Assembly (NCBI RefSeq): GCF_003992595.1
Contig: NZ_RZNA01000052.1
Location: 299,161-363,160 of the forward strand
Source of the DNA: Flagellimonas oceanensis
Lineage (GTDB): Bacteria; Bacteroidota; Bacteroidia; Flavobacteriales; Flavobacteriaceae
Reading direction: 5' to 3'
DNA: 64,000 nt
Shown here: positions 1-7,767 of the stretch, piece by piece
How the letters are laid out: the number at the start of each line of letters is the position of its first letter
Position numbering within the stretch: position 1 is the first letter of the stretch
Made by a program: the position numbers and the translations under genes
The notes under the pieces: model-generated
Told to the model about the DNA's origin: nothing
The model's input: the letters and a program-made list of their open reading frames with translations, nothing else
Databases searched by the model: none

Positions 1-435
1 TTTGTCGGATAAAAAGGTGGATTTGGTGGTTTTGTTGAACCCGTATTCTTCCTCGATCACAAAGGTTCGGTAATAGGAAAAGGGGAGTCCCAGTATAGCA
101 CTTCCCAGCATAATGATTCCGAAGAAGATCAAAGCCATCGGGATACTTTCCTCTGTTATGGAGCGCGTGAGTTGGTCCACCCATTCAAAACCGCCGAAAG
201 CAAGAAAACAAATGGTCAGTACCAATGAAAATCCATCGGAAATAACACCGAATTTGTAATTTGTCCGTTTATATTGTTGGGATTTTTGATACTCATTCTC
301 ATCAAAAACATCGGCAAGTTCAGGGGGTAAAGTAGATTTGAAACGCTTGGCGTTCAGGTATTCCAAATACTGGTGAACCAGGTATTGGACCACAAGAATG
401 GCCAGAATGACATAAAAGAGCATATTTTTTTCCAT
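1..435 (-). CDS. M48-family (Ste24/HtpX-like) membrane metallopeptidase, C-terminus cut by window edge
   Basis: The reverse-strand frame is open from an ATG at 435 to base 1, giving 145 codons; the rest lies outside the window. The N-terminus is hydrophobic (MLFYVILAILVVQYLV), followed by a cytoplasmic-like stretch with PPELADVFDENEYQKSQ, then FEWVDQL, two further hydrophobic segments and FVIEEEYGFNKTT. The 'Y..S..Y', 'LPFSYY' and 'EEYGFNKTT' pattern is typical of the N-terminal membrane domain that precedes the HExxH protease domain in Ste24-type CAAX proteases. The zinc site is not in view, so activity cannot be judged. It begins 3 bp after the stop of the upstream RNA methyltransferase gene and is probably co-transcribed with it. 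Family assignment is by recognition of this N-terminal pattern. Confidence 0.8.
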   Translation of the reverse strand, partial: MEKNMLFYVILAILVVQYLVHQYLEYLNAKRFKSTLPPELADVFDENEYQKSQQYKRTNYKFGVISDGFSLVLTICFLAFGGFEWVDQLTRSITEESIPMALIFFGIIMLGSAILGLPFSYYRTFVIEEEYGFNKTTKSTFLSDK

Positions 436-438
436 AGC

Positions 439-1239
439 TTAAAATCCGCGCTGGCGCTTCGCCTCAAATATAAGTATTGCGGCGGATACCGAAACATTCA
501 TGGAGTCTATTTCTCCCTGCATCGGTATGATTATGTTTTGGTCGGAATTTTGAAGCCATTTTTCTGTTAATCCAGTAGCCTCCGTGCCCATTACAAGGGC
601 AGAAGCGGCTTTAAAATCACAATCCACATAATTTTTTGAAGCGGTCAGGGCAGCACAGTAAATTTTGATTTGGTTGGTTTGTAAAAATTCAATGATTTCG
701 TCCGTTGTTCCCACCCCAATCTGGTTGGTAAAAAGACAACCCACGCTGGAACGGATAATGTTTGGACTATATAGGTCGGATTTGGGATTTGCGATAAGAA
801 CGGCATCGACAGCAGCGGCATCGGCAGTGCGCAACAATGCGCCGATATTGCCCGGTTTTTCAGGAGCCTCGGCAACCAACACCAATGGTGTTTTAGTCTC
901 GAAGGAGATATGCTCCAAAGCATGGTTTTTGGATTGCACAAGCCCAATAACACCTTCCGTGGTGCCCCGATGTGCAACTTTGCCGTAAACGCTTTCGGAA
1001 ACTTGTATGATTTCTGGGTTTGAAACTTTGGTGAGAGCATCAACAGAACTGGAATTCATGATTTCGGGACAAAATAGAAGGGTTTGTAGTGTATACCCTC
1101 CCTTTTTGGCCAATTCAATTTCCCGCTGTCCTTCAACAACAAAAAGCCCACTTTTTCTCCTTTCACGCGATTTCTCTTTGAGGAGCAGGACTTTTTTTAT
1201 CAAAGGGTTTTGGGCACTACTAATCAGTTTAGCTTCCAT
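439..1239 (-). CDS. TrmH/SpoU-family RNA 2'-O-methyltransferase
   Basis: The 266-residue protein starts MEAKLISSAQNPLIKKV. A longer upstream frame exists, but the ATG at 1239 matches the usual start of the family and leaves room for the divergent lipoprotein promoter. An N-terminal RNA-binding substrate domain (LLKEKSRERRKSGLFVVEGQ) is followed by the SPOUT methyltransferase domain. All three SpoU motifs are visible: EKPGNIGALLRTADAA (motif 1), MGTEATGLT (motif 2) and IPMQGEIDSMNVSVSAAI (motif 3), which form the trefoil-knot SAM site. Such enzymes methylate the ribose of a tRNA or rRNA nucleotide; the target cannot be read from sequence. The M48 protease gene follows after 3 bp. Confidence is high for the family and low for the substrate. 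Confidence 0.9.
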   Translation of the reverse strand: MEAKLISSAQNPLIKKVLLLKEKSRERRKSGLFVVEGQREIELAKKGGYTLQTLLFCPEIMNSSSVDALTKVSNPEIIQVSESVYGKVAHRGTTEGVIGLVQSKNHALEHISFETKTPLVLVAEAPEKPGNIGALLRTADAAAVDAVLIANPKSDLYSPNIIRSSVGCLFTNQIGVGTTDEIIEFLQTNQIKIYCAALTASKNYVDCDFKAASALVMGTEATGLTEKWLQNSDQNIIIPMQGEIDSMNVSVSAAILIFEAKRQRGF

Positions 1240-1240
1240 A

Positions 1241-1295
1241 CAGTTGGTAAAAATAGCCATTCCTGTAATTAAACAAAGGGGTTTTCGACCAACTG
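1241..1295. repeat. Heptamer inverted repeat in divergent intergenic region
   Basis: CAGTTGG at 1241-1247 is the exact reverse complement of CCAACTG at 1289-1295, with 41 bases between. Both copies are followed on the + strand by a G/T-TAAAAA run, so there is also a short direct-repeat element. It lies between the divergent methyltransferase and lipoprotein genes and could be an operator, but 7-bp matches at this distance can arise by chance. Confidence 0.3.
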
Positions 1296-1309
1296 GTAAA
1301 AACCTTATC

Positions 1310-2113
1310 ATGAATAAATTAACCATCCTATTGCTTTTTATGGGCTTGATTGCCTGCAAGCAAAACCCCAAAACAGAAAAAACTGAAGTTCCGATTCAAC
1401 AGGAAATCGTGGTGGACGAAGCTGTTTATCCTGATGCCTTGACGAAGGTTTTTGAGGCCCATGGAGGTTTGAAACAGTGGAAAGCACAGCGCACATTGTC
1501 ATTTGTACTCCCCAAACCAAATTTACCTGAAACGCACACCATTGATCTTCGGACAAGAATGGATAGAATTGACACCGACCAATTTTCCATGGGTTTTGAT
1601 GGCGAACGAGCTTGGCTTTTGAATGGAAGCGGGAGTTATGAAGGTGATGCAGGTTTTTATCACAATTTGATGTTTTATTTCTATGGCATGCCCTTTGTTT
1701 TAGCGGATGATGGCATCATGTATTCCGCTACTGAGGATTTAGCATATGAAGGCAAAAGATATCCGGGACTACAAATAGCTTATGAATCAGGAGTTGGGGC
1801 TTCATCTAAAGATGAATACTACATTCATTTTGATCCTGAAAGTAATAAAATGACCTGGTTGGGCTACACGGTGACTTACCGGTCTGGAGAAAGTTCGGAT
1901 AACGTGAGATGGATACATTATGCGGATTGGCAAGAAGTGAACGGATTGGTGTTGCCAAAATCCATCACTTGGCATAACTATGAGGGAAGTAAAATTTTAG
2001 AACCAGCCAGTACGATTACCTTTGAGAGTGTCACTGTCAGCGAGAATCCTCGAGAGGATGATTTTTATGTCAAGCCCGAAAACGGGGAATATGTGCCCGT
2101 CAACATACAATAG
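1310..2113 (+). CDS. DUF6503-like outer-membrane or periplasmic lipoprotein
   Basis: This is a 267-residue lipoprotein; an upstream in-frame extension of 101 codons was discarded because the ATG at 1310 starts a perfect signal sequence, MNKLTILLLFMGLIAC, with the lipobox Cys at residue 16. After a short linker the protein has ALTKVFEAHGGLKQWK, then a beta-rich body with repeated GFDGERAWLLNGSG, YHNLMFYFYGMPFVLAD, YYIHFDPESNKMTWL and GLVLPKSITWH motifs. 'AHGG...W' plus 'DPE...' resembles Bacteroidota lipoproteins of the DUF6503 type, with a LolA/LolB-like half-barrel. Its function is not known. It stands alone on the + strand and converges on the amidohydrolase operon, from which it is separated by a palindromic repeat and a strong terminator. 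Confidence 0.75.
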   Translation: MNKLTILLLFMGLIACKQNPKTEKTEVPIQQEIVVDEAVYPDALTKVFEAHGGLKQWKAQRTLSFVLPKPNLPETHTIDLRTRMDRIDTDQFSMGFDGERAWLLNGSGSYEGDAGFYHNLMFYFYGMPFVLADDGIMYSATEDLAYEGKRYPGLQIAYESGVGASSKDEYYIHFDPESNKMTWLGYTVTYRSGESSDNVRWIHYADWQEVNGLVLPKSITWHNYEGSKILEPASTITFESVTVSENPREDDFYVKPENGEYVPVNIQ

Positions 2114-2141
2114 ATATAGAAGTTGAATTGATTGTTGTTCC

Positions 2142-2220
2142 GTCAACCTGAACTTGATTCAGGTTCTCATATTGATTTTACAATCAACTGGATAAGATTC
2201 TGAAATAAATTCAGAATGAC
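2142..2220. repeat. Inverted pair of a palindromic intergenic repeat (BIME-like)
   Basis: Bases 2142-2170 (GTCAACCTGAACTTGATTC, continuing AGGTTCTCAT) and the reverse complement of 2194-2220 (GTCATTCTGAATTTATTTC, continuing AGAATCTT) align nearly base for base, so two copies of one element face each other. Each copy is itself palindromic (CCTGAA..TTCAGG; TTCTGAA..TTCAGAA). The centre adds a third hairpin, TTGATT-TTAC-AATCAA at 2172-2187. The whole block could fold into a long cruciform or RNA stem, in the manner of enterobacterial REP/BIME elements. Confidence 0.65.
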
Positions 2221-2254
2221 GCTTTCCAAGGAATTTTAAGTAGTAATAGCAAAA

Positions 2255-2284
2255 CAAAAAAGGCGCTCCTCAGAGCGCCTTTTG
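2255..2284. terminator. Bidirectional rho-independent terminator
   Basis: AGGCGCTC (2261-2268) pairs perfectly with GAGCGCCT (2273-2280) around a 4-base loop CTCA. The stem is flanked by an A tract on the left and TTTT on the right, so it reads as a terminator on both strands. It lies between the converging lipoprotein and amidohydrolase genes. Confidence 0.9.
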
Positions 2285-2294
2285 ATATTTAGGA

Positions 2295-3593
2295 CTACTG
2301 TCCTTCATTTTGTCGTTCGTATTTGCCCATGTACCGTTTCCATAATTCGGTCTGGTGGGTTTCCAACGAAACGTCCCTACCATCAATAAAGGCTTTGGAA
2401 AGTTGGTTGGTTCTCATGTCCAATGCATCCCCTTGAGAAATAAATAGGGTGGCACTCTTACCTTCTTCCAAAGTTCCGTACATATCGTCGATGCCCAAAA
2501 TTTTGGCGGTATTGCCAGTGATCAATTGAAGTGCTGTCTCCTTACCCAGACCTTGTGCCACGGTTTGCCCGGCGTAAAAGGCCAAGTTTCTTGCTTGGAA
2601 ATTGGCAGCTCCTTCGTTTTGTAAACCAACTAAAAGCCCCGCATCCACCAAGATTTTTGGTAATTTATACGTGATATCATAATCGTCATCTTCAAAACTA
2701 GGTAAGGAATGTGTTCGCTCCAATAATACGGCAACATTGTTTTCTTTTAGAAAATCCGTTATTTTATTCGCTCTGTATCCGCCAACGATGACCACATGTG
2801 CTACGCCCATATTCTTGGCAAAGGTCACGGCATCGGTAATTTCCTTTTCTCCATCGGTATGGATGTAGAGTCGCTGGGATCCATCAAAAAGTCCCTGCAT
2901 GGCTGCAAAGGGCAAGTTTTTCTCATCTTCGCCAGCTTTTCCGTAGGCGATGGAATTCTGGAAGAACATTTTAATGTCATCGATTTCTTTTCCATAATCC
3001 TCGTTGGGAATATAGCCTCTTTCCTCACCGGCCCACCAACGGCCCCTTCTAAAAAAGTTGGGCCAGTTCATGTGGATGCCGTCGTCTGTTTTCAAAGCGG
3101 CATCTTCCCAGTTCCATGCATCGAACTGGACAATACTGGAAGTTCCTGAAATGGTACCTCCCTGTGGTGTTACCTGTCCAATGAGAACACCGTTCGGACG
3201 CATACTTTCCACTACTTTGGATTCTGCGTTGTAAGCGATCAAACTGCGGACATGTGGAATCATTTCGCCGATTTCATCTTGGTCGTCACTTGCCCTAACG
3301 GCATCTACTTCCACCAAACCTAGGGATTTGGAGGGTGCGATAAAGCCAGGGTATACGTGTTTGCCTTCGGCATTGATCATGGTGCCAATGGTCGGTGCCA
3401 TCAAATCTGCTCCAATGGCCGTGATTTTTCCATCCTTAAAAATGATGGTACAGTTCTCTATCACCTCTCCATTACCGATATGGGCGGTAGCACCAATAAT
3501 GGCAATCTGTTCGGATTGAGGTGGGGCCGGGGTTTGCTGTGCGTTCAATGAAACCCCTAAAACAATTGCTATGATTAAAAATATTCTTTTCAT
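2295..3593 (-). CDS. Amidohydrolase-fold periplasmic protein lacking the HxH metal motif
   Basis: The protein has 432 residues with a Sec signal peptide (MKRIFLIIAIVLGVSLNAQQ). It has the composite-barrel start of imidazolonepropionase-like amidohydrolases (IAIIGATAHIGNGEVIENCTI) and their C-terminal signature (ALQLITGNTAKILGIDD, then GTLEEGKSATLFI). Where active members read PGFIDxHxH, this one reads PGFIAPSKSLGL, so both metal-ligand histidines of strand 1 are replaced by serines. It is probably not a conventional metallohydrolase and may partner its neighbour. It follows the 981-residue amidohydrolase gene by 10 bp and is surely in the same operon. The substrate is unknown; proteins of this superfamily in Bacteroidota are often exported prolidase-like or dipeptidase-like enzymes. 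Confidence 0.8.
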   Translation of the reverse strand: MKRIFLIIAIVLGVSLNAQQTPAPPQSEQIAIIGATAHIGNGEVIENCTIIFKDGKITAIGADLMAPTIGTMINAEGKHVYPGFIAPSKSLGLVEVDAVRASDDQDEIGEMIPHVRSLIAYNAESKVVESMRPNGVLIGQVTPQGGTISGTSSIVQFDAWNWEDAALKTDDGIHMNWPNFFRRGRWWAGEERGYIPNEDYGKEIDDIKMFFQNSIAYGKAGEDEKNLPFAAMQGLFDGSQRLYIHTDGEKEITDAVTFAKNMGVAHVVIVGGYRANKITDFLKENNVAVLLERTHSLPSFEDDDYDITYKLPKILVDAGLLVGLQNEGAANFQARNLAFYAGQTVAQGLGKETALQLITGNTAKILGIDDMYGTLEEGKSATLFISQGDALDMRTNQLSKAFIDGRDVSLETHQTELWKRYMGKYERQNEGQ

Positions 3594-3603
3594 GGTCTAT
3601 TTT

Positions 3604-6549
3604 TTAAAGGGTGTCACAATTAAACTCTTCTTTCTTGCTCTGAACGGGAGTTCTGGATTTTTTACCCTTTTTGTTCTCGTTCAACATCATTCCGATCAAC
3701 TGGTTACGTTCCTTTTTGATGGATTCCCTTAGCTTTTTGTCTTTTTCCAGATCAAAATAAACTTTTCCTTCAATCAAGGTTTTTTCAGCCTTGGCATATA
3801 CGGATAGCGGGTGGTCTGTCCACAGTACTACATCAGCATCTTTACCTTCTTCTATACTGCCTACGCGGTCGTCCAAGTGAAGAAGTTTGGCTGGATTCAA
3901 TGTGACCATTTTCCAGGCTTCGATTTCAGACATACCTCCGTATTTTACCGTTTTGGCAGCCTCTTGGTTCAATCGTCTGGACATTTCAGCATCATCACTG
4001 TTGATGGCCACGGTCACCCCCTGACTGGTCATAATGGCAGCATTGTAAGGAATCGCATCGTTCACTTCGTATTTGTAGGCCCACCAGTCACTGAACGTGC
4101 CACCGCCGACACCGTGCTCGGCCATTTTATCGGCCACTTTGTAACCTTCCAAAATATGGGTAAAGGTGTTCACACGGAAGTCAAATTTCTCGGCGACTTT
4201 CATCATCATGTTGATTTCACTCTGCACATAGGAGTGGCAAGAAATAAAACGCTCCGCGTTCAAGATTTCGGCCAAGGTTTCCATTTCCTCATCATGGCGG
4301 TAAGCTTGCCCGCTCTTTTTCTTTTCATCGTATTCCTTTGCGCGTTGGAAGTAATCGGTGTACACTTGCTCCACACCCATCCTTGTTTGCGGGAAACGGG
4401 AATAGCTGCCCCAGTTGGACTGCTTTACATTCTCTCCCAAAGCAAATTTGATGAACTTGGGCGAGTTGTCGAAGATCATATCTTCAGCACTTTCTCCCCA
4501 CTTTAACCGCAATATGGCAGATTGTCCACCGATAGGGTTGGCAGAACCATGCAGCAATTGGGCGGTAGTGACACCACCAGCCAAATCACGGTAAATGGCA
4601 ACGTCTTTTGGGTCAACAACATCTTCCATACGAACTTCGGCGGAGGAATTGTGACCACCTTCGTTAATGGATAGTGCGGCAATGTGTGTGTGCTCGTCAA
4701 TGATACCGGCGGTCAAGTGCTTTCCTGTGGCATCGACCACCGTGGCACCTCCTGCACGCAGGTCTTTCCCCACTTTGGAAATCTTGCCTTTTTTGATGAG
4801 TACATCGGTGTTTTCCAAAATGGTCTCGCCGGTCCAAACCGTAGCATTTTTGAAAAGGATGTCTTCTTGTTCTGGCTTTTCCTTATAACCATATCCAACA
4901 TTGGGATAGGTCAGTGCCATAAGCTGAGGTTTCTCGCCAGCGTCGTCATCTTTTGATTTTTCCTCAAACGAAGAGGTTTTGGTCATTGTGGCAGAAGTTT
5001 CATCGCCATTGGGAAGCACCACGTTTCCTTTAATGGTTTCGGAACCGGGCAGAACATGGGCAACCATGCGGTAAGAACCAATATTGTCCTCACTGAAAGA
5101 GATGTTCAACCAGTCTCCTGTATAATCGATCTGAGAGTCTACCGATTCGTCTCCTTTTTTGATTTCAGCCTTTGGTTTGTCAGCATCTCCCGTCAAAGAA
5201 ACTTTGTAGGTTGTCCCGTTGACCGCAAGGTCGTAATCGCCTCGGATATCGATGACATCCATACTTTCAATAATATTCTTGGTTCCTTGGACCCAGTTTT
5301 CGTAAAGGGTGGTTTCTTTTTCAAAAATATCGCCTGAAGTGATCAAGAAGTTGGCTTGGCTTCCAGTTTGCAGTGAACCAATCTCACTGGATTTCCCTAA
5401 AATCTCGGCGGGAACAGTAGTCAATGCTTCCAAAGCCTTAGTTTTTGAAAGTCCATAAGTAATGGCCTTAAAGATTTTTTCCTTCAGCTCTTTTGGGGAT
5501 TTAAGGCCATGCAACGTAATGGAGAATTCAACACCGTTGTCCGCCAAAACTTTTGGATTGGATGGCGCCAAGTTCCAGTGTCTCATATCCTTCAAGGCAA
5601 TATATTTAGCTTGATAAGGGTTGGATACATCAAATGCATCCGGAAAATCAAGAGGTAAAATCAATTTGGCGTTGGTGGCTTTTATTTGATCAATACGCTC
5701 GTATTCATCACCGCCTGCCAAAATAGTGTATTGAATCCCGAAAAGGTCTCCGATTTTATCGGCACGTAGTACGTTGCCATTGTCTCCGGCAGCGTAAATC
5801 TGAGTCAACCCTTTGTTGTCGATAAGCGCTTCCAAAGAACGGTCTTTGGTATCCACGTTGCCTTTGCTGTACCAGTCCATGTCGTAATACACCTGACGCA
5901 TCAAGGCCATGGACCCCATCAAGGAACCTGGGTATGATTGTCTTGATGCTCTGCTCTTCTGGAAAGAAAAGTACTGTGCGGATTTATCGGAAAGGATGCG
6001 TTGTGCTTCGGACGCTTCGTCATTCAAAGCGACCAATAGGCCTGTACCCCTTGCAATACCATCTTCGATATGTGCATTGATGGTTCCGAAACCTGCGTTT
6101 CTCAGTTCTTTGGCCTTTTTTTCATCATACTTAAAATTGTTGATGGCATCATTTTCGGGCATTATGTGGTCGTTCCAGTAAAACCCTTCCCTTGTTGGAC
6201 CGTATTGTGCGGACCTTCCGCTGCTGCTGGCTCTTTTTGGGAGTTCCACACCAAATCCTGAAAATACATCGATAAATGATGGATAAATGGATTTTCCGCC
6301 CAGGTCCTCCACGACCGCATTCTTTGGAATGCTTACGGATTTACCCACTTCCACCACTTTACCGTTTTGTATCAGCAAGGTGCCATTGTTGATGATTTGT
6401 GTGGGGGTTACATAGATCTTGGCATTGGTAAATGCCGTGTAATTGTTGTTTTTCTTTGCCTTTACACCATCATTTATAGGAAAATAATCCTGTGCAAACA
6501 AAGAAACACTGCCCATGAAGAGAAATAGGGCCAAAAGTTTTAGTTTCAT
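3604..6549 (-). CDS. Tandem-domain exported amidohydrolase
   Basis: The protein has 981 residues with a signal peptide (MKLKLLALFLFMGSVSLFAQ) and two successive amidohydrolase modules. The N-terminal one (about 35-440) has the superfamily start and the C-terminal ALTTVPAEILGK / GSLQTGSQANFLI signature, but its strand-1 site reads PSFIDVFSGFG without histidines. A linker of about 150 residues follows, with a beta-rich DYTGDWLNISF segment. The C-terminal module (about 570-930) has an intact metal centre: EHTHI with H620 and H622, ISCHSYVQ, FTHILEG and NSDDAE. So one catalytic and one apparently degenerate barrel share a polypeptide. The C-terminal tail is very basic (KKGKKSRTPVQSKKEEF). First gene of the two-gene operon. 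Function: hydrolysis of a cyclic amide or peptide-like bond in the periplasm, substrate unknown. Confidence 0.85.
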   Translation of the reverse strand: MKLKLLALFLFMGSVSLFAQDYFPINDGVKAKKNNNYTAFTNAKIYVTPTQIINNGTLLIQNGKVVEVGKSVSIPKNAVVEDLGGKSIYPSFIDVFSGFGVELPKRASSSGRSAQYGPTREGFYWNDHIMPENDAINNFKYDEKKAKELRNAGFGTINAHIEDGIARGTGLLVALNDEASEAQRILSDKSAQYFSFQKSRASRQSYPGSLMGSMALMRQVYYDMDWYSKGNVDTKDRSLEALIDNKGLTQIYAAGDNGNVLRADKIGDLFGIQYTILAGGDEYERIDQIKATNAKLILPLDFPDAFDVSNPYQAKYIALKDMRHWNLAPSNPKVLADNGVEFSITLHGLKSPKELKEKIFKAITYGLSKTKALEALTTVPAEILGKSSEIGSLQTGSQANFLITSGDIFEKETTLYENWVQGTKNIIESMDVIDIRGDYDLAVNGTTYKVSLTGDADKPKAEIKKGDESVDSQIDYTGDWLNISFSEDNIGSYRMVAHVLPGSETIKGNVVLPNGDETSATMTKTSSFEEKSKDDDAGEKPQLMALTYPNVGYGYKEKPEQEDILFKNATVWTGETILENTDVLIKKGKISKVGKDLRAGGATVVDATGKHLTAGIIDEHTHIAALSINEGGHNSSAEVRMEDVVDPKDVAIYRDLAGGVTTAQLLHGSANPIGGQSAILRLKWGESAEDMIFDNSPKFIKFALGENVKQSNWGSYSRFPQTRMGVEQVYTDYFQRAKEYDEKKKSGQAYRHDEEMETLAEILNAERFISCHSYVQSEINMMMKVAEKFDFRVNTFTHILEGYKVADKMAEHGVGGGTFSDWWAYKYEVNDAIPYNAAIMTSQGVTVAINSDDAEMSRRLNQEAAKTVKYGGMSEIEAWKMVTLNPAKLLHLDDRVGSIEEGKDADVVLWTDHPLSVYAKAEKTLIEGKVYFDLEKDKKLRESIKKERNQLIGMMLNENKKGKKSRTPVQSKKEEFNCDTL

Positions 6550-6608
6550 AAGGTTTGAATTGAATTAGTCGCTTTAAAGGTAACCTTTGTGAAAGGACCC
6601 CACAAGTT

Positions 6609-7682
6609 TCAAAGACCGCTCAATTGCTTGTTTCGGTGATTGATGATAAGGCCTACTACGGCATTGTAACTTTTGATACCTTCTTTTTGGTTGTTTGCCT
6701 TCAAAAATGTGTTGAATACGGATTTGAATACGGGCTCCATGGGGTTCTCATATTTTTCCCAAAATTCACGCAGTTCATTGAAATTTTCTTTTACACCTGG
6801 ATTGATGGCGGCAACGATTTTATTGTATTGTTCCTCATCTTTATGAAAAAGGTCGGTAAGGCAGTAGCCCAGGGCATGATGGTAAGCTGAATACTTGAAA
6901 TACGGGTCGTGGCTTTCTGATGTAACCAAAAATCCGATAAAATTGGTGGCGCCTTCGGCAGAGTACCCCAATTGATGACCTACTTCGTGGCAGCTTACTG
7001 TGGGCAACCTGAACTTTGGGGTAATGCCGTTTACCTGTGCCTCATTGGTAAAAGGATTAAGGTAACCCCCATATCCCATAAAAGTCAATGGAACGCTATA
7101 AATGGATGATTTTAGGCTGCGATGTTCATACCCGAAATCGGGGTATTGCTTTGCAAAGTTGACATAGGCTTCTTCCGTCTTGGCAAAGATTTGCTTTTTG
7201 GAGTAGGGGATGTGCACGGGAGAGACGGTATCTCCTGTCAGTTCCCATTGATATTGGTTTGTTTGGATGACAATGTATTGGGTCAGTTCAACCAATTCAT
7301 CAACGGTATATTCGCGATCAATGCCCAGTTTCCAGTTAATGGGTTGGCGATGGTAATTCATGCCCCAAAGCAGATGAAAGGCAAAAAATACGATAGAAAG
7401 CACCACAACAATATCCTTTAGGAACCAAAGTGGCTTACGTTTGATGCTTTTCCAATGTTTGTAAATGTATCGAATTGCCAAAATGACCAGGGTTGTATAA
7501 ACCAAATCCCCGAAGGAAAAAGGAATCCAACCAAACAATATTCTTAAAAAACCTGAAATGTATGGGTAGATGCCATTGCTGTAATATGTTTCCACAAAAT
7601 CGGGATAGCTGCCCATCCATTTTACCAATATGATTTGTAGAGGTAGGGCAATGGCGATAATGTTCTTGGTTCTTTGTCTCAT
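6609..7682 (-). CDS. DUF3810 membrane protein with HExxH zinc motif
   Basis: The protein has 357 residues; the ATG at 7682 is preferred over a TTG one codon upstream. Three hydrophobic segments occupy the N-terminal third (IIAIALPLQIILV; ISGFLRILFGWIPFSFGDLVYTTLVILAI; DIVVVLSIVFFAFHLLWGM). They are followed by MNYHRQPINWKLG and a soluble domain carrying LPTVSCHEVGHQLGYSAEGATNF, a HExxH motif with a downstream Glu. This fits the DUF3810 family, whose members are predicted membrane-anchored zinc peptidases without an established substrate. The conserved HPYF-like stretch (SHDPYFKYSAYHHALGYCL) follows. It sits alone between the amidohydrolase operon and the terminator at 7.72 kb. The metal site is seen; protease activity is inferred. 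Confidence 0.85.
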   Translation of the reverse strand: MRQRTKNIIAIALPLQIILVKWMGSYPDFVETYYSNGIYPYISGFLRILFGWIPFSFGDLVYTTLVILAIRYIYKHWKSIKRKPLWFLKDIVVVLSIVFFAFHLLWGMNYHRQPINWKLGIDREYTVDELVELTQYIVIQTNQYQWELTGDTVSPVHIPYSKKQIFAKTEEAYVNFAKQYPDFGYEHRSLKSSIYSVPLTFMGYGGYLNPFTNEAQVNGITPKFRLPTVSCHEVGHQLGYSAEGATNFIGFLVTSESHDPYFKYSAYHHALGYCLTDLFHKDEEQYNKIVAAINPGVKENFNELREFWEKYENPMEPVFKSVFNTFLKANNQKEGIKSYNAVVGLIINHRNKQLSGL

Positions 7683-7712
7683 CAAGAATTGAGCAATTTA
7701 TTTTTGGCAATT

Positions 7713-7745
7713 AAAAAAGCCGCACGGAAAAGTACGGCTTTTTTT
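7713..7745 (-). terminator. Rho-independent terminator after the gldI operon
   Basis: GCCGCAC (7719-7725) pairs with GTACGGC (7732-7738), with one mismatch. The stem lies inside matching A and T tracts (AAAAAA and TTTTTT), which give it terminator character in both directions. It follows the stop of the cyclophilin-FKBP gene on the - strand. Confidence 0.8.
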
Positions 7746-7767
7746 AAGTTTGGCTTTTGGAATTTTA

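Noticed and set aside
1007..1309. N-terminal extension of the lipoprotein frame (101 codons)
   Set aside because: It overlaps the divergent methyltransferase gene and would bury a perfect lipoprotein signal peptide starting at 1310.
3811..4506. 231-codon open frame opposite the tandem amidohydrolase
   Set aside because: It is a shadow of the coding strand with no start signal, no domain and low-complexity aromatic composition.
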